Notes under the pieces: generated by a model | The model's input: the letters and a program-made list of their open reading frames with translations, nothing else | Database searches by the model: none | Told to the model about the DNA's origin: nothing | Position numbers and translations under genes: made by a program | Shown here: positions 1 through 7,928 of the stretch, piece by piece | Layout of the letters: each line of letters starts with the position of its first letter | Position numbering within the stretch: position 1 is the stretch's first letter | NCBI GenBank assembly: GCA_905221605.1 | Contig: CAJNDS010001576.1 | Location: forward strand, 1 to 13,887 | Source of the DNA: Symbiodinium natans | Taxonomy: Eukaryota > Sar > Dinophyceae > Suessiales > Symbiodiniaceae | Length of the DNA stretch: 13,887 nt | Direction of reading: 5' to 3'

Positions 1-370
1 AATCGTTTAAATCGCCCAGGCCAATTAAACTATTTAATTCAGGCGTCCGATTTAAACGATTTAATTGGACCCAATTAAATCGTTTAAATCGATTAAATCG
101 TTTAAATCGTTTAAATCGATTTAATTGGGGGGGGAAACCCAGTCAAGCCATAAACCAACCAATTAAATCGTTTTAATCGCCCAGACCAATTAAGCTATTT
201 AATTCAGGCGTCCGATTTAAACGATTTAATTGGACCCAATTAAATCGTTTAAATCGCCCAGGCCAATTAAACTATTTAATTGGCCTGGGCGATTTAAACG
301 ATAAAAAATTGACCAATTAAATCGTTTAAATCGTTTAAATCGTTTAAATCGTTTAAATCTATTTAATTGT
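1..370. repeat. AAATCGTTT-type repeat block with 91-bp direct duplication
   Basis: The block is built from AAATCGTTT units and their complements, with short spacers such as GCCCAGGCCAATTAA. Positions 1-91 and 166-256 are direct copies of a 91-bp segment that differ at three sites (a to t at copy position 10, g to a at 20, a to g at 30). A run of near-perfect AAATCGTTT units lies at 317-360. The unit is nearly self-complementary, so both strands look alike. No gene is seen; the open frame crossing it on the minus strand is repeat-derived. Confidence 0.9.
244..302. repeat. perfect 59-bp inverted repeat (28-bp arms, 3-nt loop)
   Basis: The left arm 244-271 (starts ATCGTTTAAATCGCCCAGG) is exactly reverse-complementary to 275-302, with loop CTA at 272-274. 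The symmetry stops at 243/303. The arms contain the same CGCCCAGGCCAATTAA spacer that recurs elsewhere in the block, so the hairpin probably arose by a foldback of one unit. It could extrude as a cruciform. No T-run or gene context supports a terminator. Confidence 0.93.
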
Positions 371-720
371 GGCGAGACTCCCCCCCCCCCCCCCCCACCC
401 CCTACCGCCACCCCCCCCACCCCTCCCCCCCTCCCCTCCCAACCCCCCCTCCCTCTACACCCCCCATGCCCCCCCTTCCCTCTTATCCTTGAAAACCTGG
501 GTCTGGGCCAGATCAAGGTGGGGCTGGAGGGGCTGGAGGGGCTGGAGGGCTGGAGAGGCTGCTGGAGGGGAGGGCTGGAGGGGCTCAAGGAGCTGGAGGG
601 GCTGGAGGGGCTGGAGGGCTGGAGGGGCGGGGAGGGAGGAGGGACGAGGGACTCTCCCCCCCACCACCCGCCAACCTTTCCCCTTCCCCCCCTACACCAA
701 CCCACGCGCCCCCTTCCCAC
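371..720. repeat. homopyrimidine/homopurine low-complexity tract with GGGGCTGGA minisatellite
   Basis: Positions 380-480 are almost pure C with scattered A/T. Positions 516-640 are a 9-bp tandem array (GGGGCTGGA and variants such as GGGCTGGAG) that is nearly all purine on the plus strand. From 655 the strand turns pyrimidine-rich again. The proline-rich and glycine/tryptophan-rich open frames here follow directly from the repeat and are not genes. Confidence 0.9.
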
Positions 721-1052
721 AAAAAAACAACATTCACAATACTACTCGCACCTAATCCATCCTACCCCTCCTCTCACACCCTTTCACTCCAAGCTAGAAA
801 CCTGAAGTTATCATAACTATGATAACCTCAGCTGCCCCATCATGAGTTATCATAATTATGATAACTTTAACTTCCCCATCATAAGTTATCATAATTATGA
901 TAACTTCAACTTCCCGATTTGAATTATCATAATTATGATAACTTTAAGTTCTTAATCTCAGAGTATGATAATTATGATAAGTAACTTTTCATAATTATGA
1001 TAAGTTATCATAATTATGATAAGTTATCATAAGTTATCATAATTATGATAAG
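665..1052. repeat. left arm of long inverted repeat: GTTATCATAATTATGATAAC palindrome tract plus C-rich flank
   Basis: From about 808 the tract holds repeated copies of the 20-bp perfect palindrome GTTATCATAATTATGATAAC, separated by short spacers (CTTTAACTTCCCCATC, CTTCAACTTCCCGATTTG, CTTTAAGTTCTTAATCTC). Its C-rich outer flank reads CCCCTCCTCTCACACCC and CTCCAAGCTAGAAACC. Spacers, their order and the flank all recur reverse-complemented at 9256-9615, for example GATTAAGAACTTAAAG and GGGTGTGAGAGGAGGGG there. The two tracts are therefore inverted copies and not independent arrays. Confidence 0.88.
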
Positions 1053-1059
1053 GTATCAT

Positions 1060-1615
1060 ATAGGGCGTCCGCCTATTGCGGTTCCCCTTATTTTTTTATA
1101 GGTTACATAAATGTTGAGCAAATGTCCTTCAAAATAGAAACAAAAAGGATAATTCAAGTTTTGCTTATCGGGGGATGGTTGTTTGAGATATCTTAGGTAA
1201 GGTAGAGTTTTCCGGATGGGTTTTGTTTTGCTTATTGGGGCGTGATGGGGTTACCGTCATTGTCTTATAGGTTTATTTACATGCATATAAATCAAACTCT
1301 GAACGCTAGTTATAACCGCAGCAAAAAGTTATAACCTTGTCATACACATATATCCTACTTGCTGGGATTCAACATGTAAGCAAACTATATCGTTAAATGA
1401 TGGAATTCAGGTTTTGCTTATCGGGGGATGGTTGCTTGAGATATCTTAGCTAAGGTAAAGTCTTTGGGACAGATGTTTTGTTTCGCTTATTGGGGTGTGA
1501 TGGGCTTCCCCTTATTCTTATGGGTTTACATAAGTGTATAAAAATCAAACCCCAACCCATAGTTATAAGCACAGCAATAAGTTATAACCTTGTCATATAG
1601 ATATTTCCGCAGAGC
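1060..1615. repeat. ~253-bp tandem repeat, two copies and a partial one
   Basis: GTTTTGCTTATCGGGGGATGG occurs at 1158 and 1411, a period of 253 bp, and is followed in both by TTGAGATATCTTAG, TATTGGGG, ATAAATCAAAC-like or AAAAATCAAAC-like sequence and AAGTTATAACCTTGTCATA. The segment 1078-1130 (GGTTCCCCTTATT, GGTTACATAA) matches the middle of the second copy and looks like a truncated first copy. Copies are diverged. The core TTGCTTATCGGGGG also appears, complemented, in the 39-bp repeats at 8757 and 8869. No coding potential is seen. Confidence 0.75.
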
Positions 1616-1639
1616 TCGTCAAATCCGATCATGATGTAG

Positions 1640-1790
1640 GCACCCCAACCCTATAGGGTTAAGGTTGACAGGTTTAGGGTTTAAGATTGAAGCATTTTAA
1701 CCTAAGCCGGCAATTCAACCTAAACCCTAACCTTTAAACCCTATAGAGTTAGGGTTTAAGGAGCTAGGGTTTAAGGCGCAATCCCATATA
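1640..1790. repeat. degenerate telomere-like repeats in both orientations
   Basis: CCCTAAA-like and TTTAGGG-like units are mixed, including AACCCTATAGGGTT (a palindromic head-to-head join), GGTTTAGGGTTTAAG and CCTAAACCCTAACC. The units are diverged and alternate in strand, so this is an old interstitial block and not a chromosome end. Confidence 0.8.
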
Positions 1791-1806
1791 GCATACATAC
1801 ACTTAT

Positions 1807-1878
1807 GAGCAGAAAAGACACGGGGGACACTGCTTGCGATTCAGAATATTCGGAGCAGAAAAGACACAGGGGACACTG
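1807..1878. repeat. short direct repeat at the edge of the satellite
   Basis: GAGCAGAAAAGACACGGGGG (1807) recurs as GAGCAGAAAAGACACAGGGG at about 1854, each followed by ACACTG, about 47 bp apart. It precedes the 55-bp satellite and differs in sequence, so it may be a boundary variant of that satellite. Confidence 0.7.
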
Positions 1879-1880
1879 AC

Positions 1881-2572
1881 ATTTTTTCTCCGAATATGTG
1901 TCACCAGAGTTCTGCTAGCACCAAAGAAATGACATTTTTTCCGCAGAATATGTGTCAGTAGAGCTGTGCGAACACAAAAAGCATGACACATTTTCCGCGG
2001 AATATGAGTCAGTAGAGCCGTGCTAACACAAAAAAGCATGACACATTTTCCGCGGAATATGTGTCACCAGAATTCTGTTAGCACCAAAACACAACATTTT
2101 TTTCGCAGAATATGTGTCAGTAGAGCTCTGCTAACACAAAAAACATGACACATTTTTCGCGGAATATGTGTCAGCAGAGCCGTGCTAACACAAAAAAGCA
2201 TGACACATTTTTCGCGGAATATGTGTCACCAGAGTTCTGTTAGCGCCAGAAACATGACACTTTGTTTCCGCAGAATATGTGTCAGTAGAGCTGTGCTAAC
2301 ACAAAAAACATGACACATTTTCCGCGGAATATGTGTCGGTAGAGCCGTGCTAACACAAAAAAAACATGACACATTTTCCGCAGAATATGTGTCACCAAAG
2401 TTCTGCTAGCTCCAAAAACATGATAGCTTTTCCGCAGAATATGTGTCAGTAGAGCTGTGCTAACACAAAAAACATGACACGTTTTCCGCGGAATATGTGT
2501 CAGTAGAGCCGTGCTAACACAAACAAGCATGACACATTTTCCTCGGAATATGTGTCACCAGAGTTCTGTTAC
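1881..2572 (+). repeat. 55-bp satellite with three-monomer higher-order repeat (period ~165 bp)
   Basis: Monomers of about 55 bp share a dyad centred on CCGCGG: TGACACAT on the left, then TTTTCCGCGGAAT, then ATGTGTCA. At 2039-2066 this 28-bp dyad pairs at 13 of 14 positions. Spacers fall into three types: C (CACCAGAGTTCTGNTAGCACC), A (CAGTAGAGCTNTGCTAACAC) and B (CAGTAGAGCCGTGCTAACAC). They repeat strictly C-A-B. Type C occurs near 1894, 2058, 2223, 2390 and 2556, about 165 bp apart. Type C tends to carry CCGCAG instead of CCGCGG. Open frames inside are repeat artefacts. Confidence 0.92.
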
Positions 2573-2667
2573 GGTGACGTTTTTTAAATAAGTGGAGGGC
2601 GGCCAACCTGCCACGGCAAGAGAGGTAGTATAAAAGACCAGTTTAAATCCGCATGTTTTCGTATTTG
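2573..2667. other. unassigned spacer
   Basis: The satellite breaks off inside a type C monomer at about 2572 (CACCAGAGTTCTGTTAC). The following sequence (GTGGAGGGCGGCCAACC, AGTATAAAAGACCAG) is not repeated in the window. A TATAAAA string is present, but no gene follows it, so I do not call a promoter. Confidence 0.5.
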
Positions 2668-2770
2668 CCACCCCTCCACCTCCCCACCTCCACACCACCC
2701 CTCCACCCCTCCTCTCCACCTCCACCCCTCCCCCCCTACCCACCCCTCCACCCCTCCACCCCCCGTTCCA
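2668..2770. repeat. C-rich CCACCCCTCCACCTCC tract (left inner tract)
   Basis: Degenerate CCACCCCTC / CCACCTCC units make an almost purine-free plus strand. The complementary G-rich version (GGTGGAGGGG units) lies at 7560-7690 next to the matching satellite array, so the two tracts face each other across the central region. Confidence 0.85.
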
Positions 2771-2799
2771 CCCGCACGGCGGAGGGGAGCCCCTCCGGG

Positions 2800-3400
2800 T
2801 GAGATTAAAGGATCACAACCAGTTGGAGGATAACAAAACCAAGAAAGTGGTTATTACAACTGAGGAGGCTTGAGAACGCGGATAGCGCAACTAGTCTTGC
2901 GTGTTGGTGGATATCGCAACCGTGTCAGTTTTGATGCAGAAGTTACGAATTCTAACTCAATTGTTAAGTTTCCCACATATTTGAACAACAAGTATAGAAA
3001 TTGTGAGAAGAGGCCACGCAATGGCTTAAATCCAACAATCGTTTTATTCTTAAACCCTTGACATTTAATATGGGAACTACCATTGTGTAATTGAAAACAT
3101 AAATTATCATTGAGGATATCTTCGGGACTAAAAGTTTCCCGTGTATGTACATAGCAGAGATGTTTTAGTTACACATACTTTAAACTTATATTTAATCAAA
3201 TAATTTGAAGCTGTATGAAATGTCTTGACTATTGTTCTTCTTCTTACCTTTCACCTCCTTAGCTGCTTCTTCTACTTCATTTATTCTCAACGAGCTTTCT
3301 TATCTCTTCGTAAGCATGTTGTTTGACTTTCTTCTCTTCTTCGGTTTCTCTATTTGTTCGTATGTTGTTGCTTTCTTATGAAGCATTATGAATATCAGAT
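2800..3400. other. AT-rich unique DNA, no gene recognised
   Basis: The sequence is non-repetitive. A 63-codon plus-strand frame (2870-3061) and a 62-codon minus-strand frame (2964-3152) have no recognisable motif. On the minus strand at about 3270-3360 there is a lysine/glutamate-rich frame containing RETEEEKKVKQHAYEEIRKL, which may be the decayed 3' end of the pseudogene just upstream on that strand. Confidence 0.5.
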
Positions 3401-3407
3401 CTTTGAA

Positions 3408-3984
3408 TTAAACTGTTGTAAAAATCTCTTCTTCGGTTATAGGTAGATTTCCTGCTTTGTCTTTAGCATTGCCTACATCTTCATAAGAATGATTTTGTAG
3501 ATGGTCTAATGTTGATTCGTTTGATGTTATACTTCCTTTATCAAACATACTAACGGGGTCTCCTGCTTTTCGTATTCTTAAATTTTGTCCAGGTGTCTTC
3601 TGGTCGTTGTCCTGATACAAAAGTAGAACGATAACTACGACTTCTGCAATACATTACGATAATCGTTGTTTGATTGTTGTCCCGATGCTGAACCGAAACT
3701 ATGACTTATAATATCAGTAATTCCAGTAGTTTTTAACCATCTATTTCAATATAACCGTCTTGAATGAACTTATCTACATCTTTGTAACCCTGACTATAAT
3801 CACGTCTACCGCTTTTAGTCCCAGCAACGTATAAAATAGAACCATTTTGATGAGCCCCGTCAGGATTCTCATACGCTATTTATAGTCCTTGCGTGTCCCT
3901 TGAGCATGTCTCTGTCCCCGCTAGTTCGTCTCTAACTTCAATATGTAGTCTGCTTCTTGTGTTAGCTGCTTTATATAAACCCCT
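3408..3984 (-). pseudogene. decayed lipase-like gene (alpha/beta hydrolase, class-3-lipase type), fragmented in several frames
   Basis: Read on the minus strand, three fragments follow one another in the order expected of one protein. Fragment 1 (3984-3733) has RSRLHIEVRDELAGTET, an in-frame TAA at 3882-3880, then NPDGAHQNGSILYVAGTKSG and a stop at 3735. Fragment 2, in another frame (about 3747-3635), has GITDIISHSFGSASG, which resembles the lipase nucleophile elbow G-H-S-x-G-G; the H-S-F-G-S form keeps the serine. Fragment 3, in a third frame (open through 3620-3408), has IRKAGDPVSMFDKG and HLQNHSYEDVG, which fit the late Asp and His region of such lipases. A possible lysine-rich tail follows near 3360-3270. 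At least two frameshifts and two stops make it nonfunctional as read. Alternatives are a spliced gene (no convincing splice sites seen) or a different hydrolase. Family assignment is from motif recall and is moderate. Confidence 0.55.
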
Positions 3985-4090
3985 TCACTTCTTTTTTATG
4001 TTTATGCATTATAAGTTATAAAAAGGTTTATAACCGTTTTCTCTAATTAATGAATAATGTTGAAGTTCAAGAAGGTGGATATTGATAGCT
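3985..4090. other. AT-rich spacer upstream of the pseudogene
   Basis: Short AT-rich sequence (TTTATGTTTATGCATTATAAG). Minus-strand frames here are closed by stops (TGA at 3987-3985), so I see no further coding sequence of the lipase-like gene in this frame. No promoter can be supported. Confidence 0.4.
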
Positions 4091-4094
4091 ATTG

Positions 4095-4209
4095 CTAGGA
4101 ACGGGAGTATGCCCCTTTTTCCTTTTTTTTTTGGTTGGGGTTTCCATATAATCCTCTTAAAACCAAAAAAAGGGCACCCTTTGTATTCCTAGGTTACTCC
4201 CGGGTCTAG
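4095..4209. mobile_element. 115-bp short inverted-repeat element (same family as the elements forming introns 6 and 7)
   Basis: The left end CTAGGAACGGGAGTATGCCC and the reverse complement of the right end, CTAGACCCGGGAGTAACC, match closely (CTAG, two variable bases, CGGGAGTA). Internal arms are also inverted: CCCCTTTTTCC near the left, AAAAAAAGGGCACCCTTTG near the right. The flanks are ATTG (4091-4094) and ATTA (4210-4213), a possible diverged 4-bp target duplication. The right subterminal block (AAAAGGGCACCCTTT, then GGTTACT) is shared with introns 6 and 7 of the glycosyltransferase gene, so this is a non-intronic relative. It is non-autonomous, with no transposase here. Confidence 0.72.
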
Positions 4210-4418
4210 ATTATAGAGTGGATGACAGAGATGTGCAAACCGCACAAAACCAAATCCACAAGCGGCTTCTGTTGTTTGAAACTAGACGTAATGGATGACA
4301 AGTTGTAGCTTCAGACATGGCAAGACAAGAAAGGATCGTAAATACCGGTGTGCTTTCATGTCAACTACAGGTGTAAGTAGCACAGGTGCAGAACGGCAAG
4401 CAAGAAAAGGACACGCGT
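4210..4418. other. unassigned DNA
   Basis: Non-repetitive sequence between the short element and the hairpin. Only a short open frame is present, with no recognisable product. Confidence 0.4.
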
Positions 4419-4481
4419 GGATCATGGGGGGGTGACCATATGTATATATATATATATGGACACACCCCCCCCCATGACCCA
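4419..4481. repeat. imperfect hairpin: G-tract, TA-repeat centre, C-tract
   Basis: GGATCATGGGGGGGTGACC pairs with the complement of CACACCCCCCCCCATGACCC around a TATATATATATA centre, including CCATAT/ATATGG next to the centre. It resembles a small foldback element. The core GGTCATGGGGGGGG recurs alone at about 7111. Confidence 0.75.
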
Positions 4482-4617
4482 CCCAGATCTGTTTCCCTCG
4501 TAAATACCGTTAAAAACCCGCTCGTGCCCTATGCCATTTTTTGCTACTCTCAGTGGCTGTCTCTCGACAAAACAGACCCCACACGGCCCACAAGACTGGA
4601 CGCCGAGACGCGCGAGA

Positions 4618-5860
4618 CCAAAAAACCAAAAAAACCATCTTTTTTAGAGAATGGGGAGGGGATGTTGAAAAAGAGTGTTTTTTTGGTTTTGCCTCGTAAA
4701 AAGATGGTTTTTCATAGAAAAACCAACTTTTTCCCACGAAAAAAGATTGTTTTGGTCTGGACTGCCTCGGGAAAACCATCTTTTTGCGAGGTAAAAAATG
4801 GTTTTTGGCTCCAAAACCATCTTTTACGAGGCAAAACCAAAAAACCAAAAAACCATCTTTTTTAGAGAATGGGGAGGGGATGTTGAAAAAGATGGTTTTT
4901 TTGGTTTCGCCTCGTAAAAAGATGGTTTTTCATAGGAAAACCAACTTTTCCCACGTAAAAAGATGGTTTTGGTCCGGACTGCCTCAGGAAAACCATCTTT
5001 TTGCGAGGTAAAAGTTGGTTTTTGGCTCCAAAACCATCTTTTACGAGGCAAAACCAAAAAACCAAAAAAACCATCTTTTTTAGAGAATGGGGAGGGGATG
5101 TTGAAAAAGATGTTTTTTTTGGTTTCGCCTCGTAAAAAGATGGTTTTTCATAGGAAACCAACTTTTCCCACGTCAAAAGATGGTTTTGGTCTGGTCTGCC
5201 TCTGGAAAACCATCTTTTTACGAGGGAAAAGTTTGTTTTTGGCTCCAAAACCATCTTTTTACGCGGTAAAAGTTGGTTTTTGTGTCCAAAACCATCTTTT
5301 TACGTGGGAAAAGTTGGTTTTGCTATGGAAAACCATCTTTTTACGAGGCAAAACCAAAAAAACACTCTTTTTCAAAATCCCCTCCCCATTCTCTAAAAAA
5401 GATGGTGTTTTTGGTTTTTTGGTTTTGCCTCGTAAAAGATGGTTTTGGAGCCAAAAACCAACTTTTACCTCGCAAAAAGATGGTTTTCCTGAGGCAGTCC
5501 AGACCAAAACAATCTTTTTACGTGGGAAAAGTTGGTTTTCCTATGAAAAACCATCTTTTTACGAGGCGAAACCAAAAAAAACATCTTTTTCAACATCCCC
5601 TCCCCATTCTCTAAAAAAGATGGTTTTTTGGTTTTTTGGTTTTGCCTCGTAAAAGATGGTTTTGGAGCCAAAAACCAACTTTTACCTCGCAAAAAGATGG
5701 TTTTGGCGTGGTGTTCTTAAGGAAAACCATCTTTTTGCGAGGGAAAAATTGGTTTTCCTATGAAAAACCATCTTTTTACGAGGCGAAACCAAAAAAACCA
5801 TCTTTTTCAACATCCCCTCCCCATTCTCTAAAAAAGATGGTTTTTTTGGTTTTTTGGTTT
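4618..5860. repeat. 1.25-kb palindromic array: 218-bp repeat, three copies in each orientation
   Basis: The marker AGAGAATGGGGAGGGGATG occurs at 4646, 4864 and 5082 (period 218 bp), and its complement ends at about 5394, 5612 and 5829 (period 217-218 bp). The arrangement is symmetric about position 5238. Each unit is itself full of short inverted motifs (AAAAAGATGGTTTT and AAAACCATCTTTTT, with spacers CCTCGT/ACGAGG). Arms align well from the edges to about 5184 and 5292; the centre (about 5185-5291) is not symmetric. Repeated K-M-V-F and P-S-F frames on both strands are consequences of the array. No gene is supported. Confidence 0.92.
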
Positions 5861-5929
5861 TGCCTCGTACCTCTCTCGGGCCAGAACCGTTCAGCTCTAC
5901 ATGTAGCTATGCTTGGAGGCTCGTTGGTT

Positions 5930-7070
5930 TTGGTCAGTCTTATATTAATCTCAGCAATAGCATTCCTATTCCTATTAATGTAAAAGGGTTCCTAACCATC
6001 TTTATAGGACTTCTTTTCATTTTACTTATATTCTTATGAACTTTCAGAGGGTTCTTATTCAACATCAGAGGATTCCTAATACTTTTCAATAGGGTTCTTA
6101 TGCATTTCATCAAGGTTCTTAATCATTTTCAAGTGGCTCTTTTAATTCCAACAGGGTTCCTCTGAAATTAAAAACCTTTTTAAGATTCATATTGGTGCCT
6201 ATTCATTTTAGTGAGTCTCCAAGTAATTTTCCTATGAATTTCACAGGGTTCTTATTCAATGTAGAAGGATTCCTAATACGTTTTTGTAAACAAGGTTCTT
6301 ATGAATTTCAACAAGGTTCTCAATCATTTTAAAGTGGCTTCTTTTAGTTTCAATAGGGGTCCATCTGAAAATGAAAAGGGCTCATACTTCTTTTTAGGAT
6401 TCCTATTGGTTCCTATTCATGTTTGCAAAGTAATTGGAATGGTTTTTTTCTGGAGATTTGAATAGCATTCCTGTCCCATTAATTCTAATAGGAATCACAT
6501 GAATTCTAACAGGAAGCCTAGAAATCCGAACCGCATTTATTTTATAGGATTCATATTGGTTCCTATTAATTTAGTAGGATTTCTCTTCACTTTCAAAGGA
6601 TTCCAATAGGGTTCTTATGATTTTTAGTGGTGTTGCTTATAAATTCTACTTGATGGTAGGACCCTCTTCATTTCAAAGATTCCTCTTAATTTGTAAAAGG
6701 GTTCTTATGAATTTTAGTGGGGTTCCTCATAAATTGAATAGGATTCTAATTCATCATAACAAGATTAAGAGAAATATTAATAGGATTCCTATTTAGATTT
6801 AATGGAAATCCCACATTCCCGTGAATTCAAAAAGGGTCCCTTTTCATTTTCACAGGCTCCCTACTATTCTTCATGGGGGCCCTATTGTTTTTCTACATTT
6901 TACTAGCATTCCCATGACGTTTGATAGGGAGTTCCTCTGACTCAAATATGATTCCAAGTCATTATTCCTATTGATTCAATAAAGAGTCTTATTAATCTTA
7001 ATAGGGTTCGTATGAATTTCATAGGGTTTTCGTTCAATTAAGAGGGTTCTTATTAAATTCATAGCTATGA
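5930..7070. repeat. decayed AT-rich minisatellite field (AATAGGGTTCTTATGAATTT-like)
   Basis: Variants of AGGGTTCTTATGAATTTCA, AGGATTCCTATTGGTTCCTA and CAGGGTTCTTATTCA recur every 20-45 bp over more than a kilobase, too diverged for a fixed period. Nearly all frames are closed. It looks like an old tandem array that has lost homogeneity, unlike the sharp array on its left. Confidence 0.7.
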
Positions 7071-7560
7071 CTAAGTATGGATTTCTTACTCCGACACGGC
7101 CTCACGGTGGGTCATGGGGGGGGGGGTGTGAGCAAATATGCACCGTTTAACTATGAAACCCTAAACCCTCAACCCTATATAACCCCTAAACCCTAAACCC
7201 TAGACCCTGAACCCGAAGTAGGTCTAGGTGAAAACAAGGGCCGGTACCCATCTTGTGGCTAGCGCCCTCTTGTGGCATCAAGCGCTCTCTGCAAAATATG
7301 CAGCCATGCTGCTGGTCGCTTGGGGTTTTAGGGTTAAGGGTTTAGAGTTAGATGAGAGATATCGCAACTGAATGTGTGTTCAAGATTGTTTGGTGTTCTG
7401 TTAGGGCCCCAACTCTGGTTTGGAATTTTGGTAATTTGTAACCTTAATAAGCGGTTGCGATATCACGGTTTGTGGATTGCCTTCAAACCACCAGGAGTTG
7501 TGACATCCTGCTTCTTGGTGGTGTTAACACCCTCTTCGTTGTGGTGTCCCGCGCATGCGT
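7071..7560. repeat. mixed spacer with telomere-like repeats
   Basis: CCCTAAACCCTAAACCC-type repeats lie at 7158-7214, with GGGTTTTAGGGTTAAGGG in the other orientation at 7324-7345. The DNA between (7215-7320) contains CTTGTGGCTAGCGCCCTC and is unique. GATATCGCAAC and its complement occur at 7359 and 7457. No gene is seen in 7350-7560. Confidence 0.6.
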
Positions 7561-7690
7561 GGGGGGGTGGGGGGGTGGGGGGAGGTGGGGAGTGGGGAGG
7601 GGTGGAGGGGTGGGGTTGGAGGAGTGGAGGCGTGGAGGGGTGGTGGGTGGAGGGGGGGTGGAGGGGGGTGGAGGGGGGTGGAGGGGTGGA
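7560..7690. repeat. G-rich GGTGGAGGGG tract (right inner tract)
   Basis: Almost pure purine plus strand made of GGGGTGGAGGGG-type units, the complement of the C-rich tract at 2668-2770. The glycine/tryptophan-rich and proline-rich frames here are low-complexity artefacts. Confidence 0.85.
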
Positions 7691-7721
7691 GTTTCCGGAT
7701 GTTTAAAATGCTGGTGACACA

Positions 7722-7928
7722 TTTTTCGCGGAATATGTTGAATATGTGTCGCCAGAATTCTGTTAGCGCCAAAACCATGACATTTTTGTCCGCAGAATAT
7801 GTGTCAGTAGAGCTCTGCTAACACAAAAAACATGACACGTTTTCCGCGGAATATGTGTCAGTAGAGCCGTGCTAACACAAAAAAGCATGACACATTTTTC
7901 GCGGAATATGTCTCACCAGAGTTCTGTG
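7722..7928 (+). repeat. 55-bp satellite, short block in forward orientation
   Basis: The same C-A-B monomer order as at 1881-2572 (type C near 7750, A near 7803, B near 7858, C near 7911). The first unit contains a small local duplication (GAATATGTTGAATATGTGTC). Confidence 0.88.

Noticed and set aside
226-805. Proline/serine-rich and glycine/tryptophan-rich open frames
   Set aside because: Low-complexity products of the GGGGCTGGA minisatellite and C tract; no domain.
1881-2572. CRISPR-like appearance of regularly spaced repeats
   Set aside because: The 'spacers' are themselves repeated in a fixed three-type order, the context is eukaryotic and no cas genes are present; it is a satellite.
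2630-2650. TATAAAA as a promoter element
   Set aside because: No gene starts downstream; the string is expected by chance in AT-rich DNA.
2870-3061. 63-codon plus-strand frame
   Set aside because: No motif, no splice or promoter context; length is within chance.
4386-5692. Long open frames with K-M-V-F, P-S-F and similar repeats on both strands
   Set aside because: They follow the 218-bp array in several frames and strands at once and are mirrored by the palindrome; no protein-like conservation.
7374-7821. Open frames across the G-rich tract
   Set aside because: The sequence is GGTGGAGGGG repeats, open in several frames on both strands.
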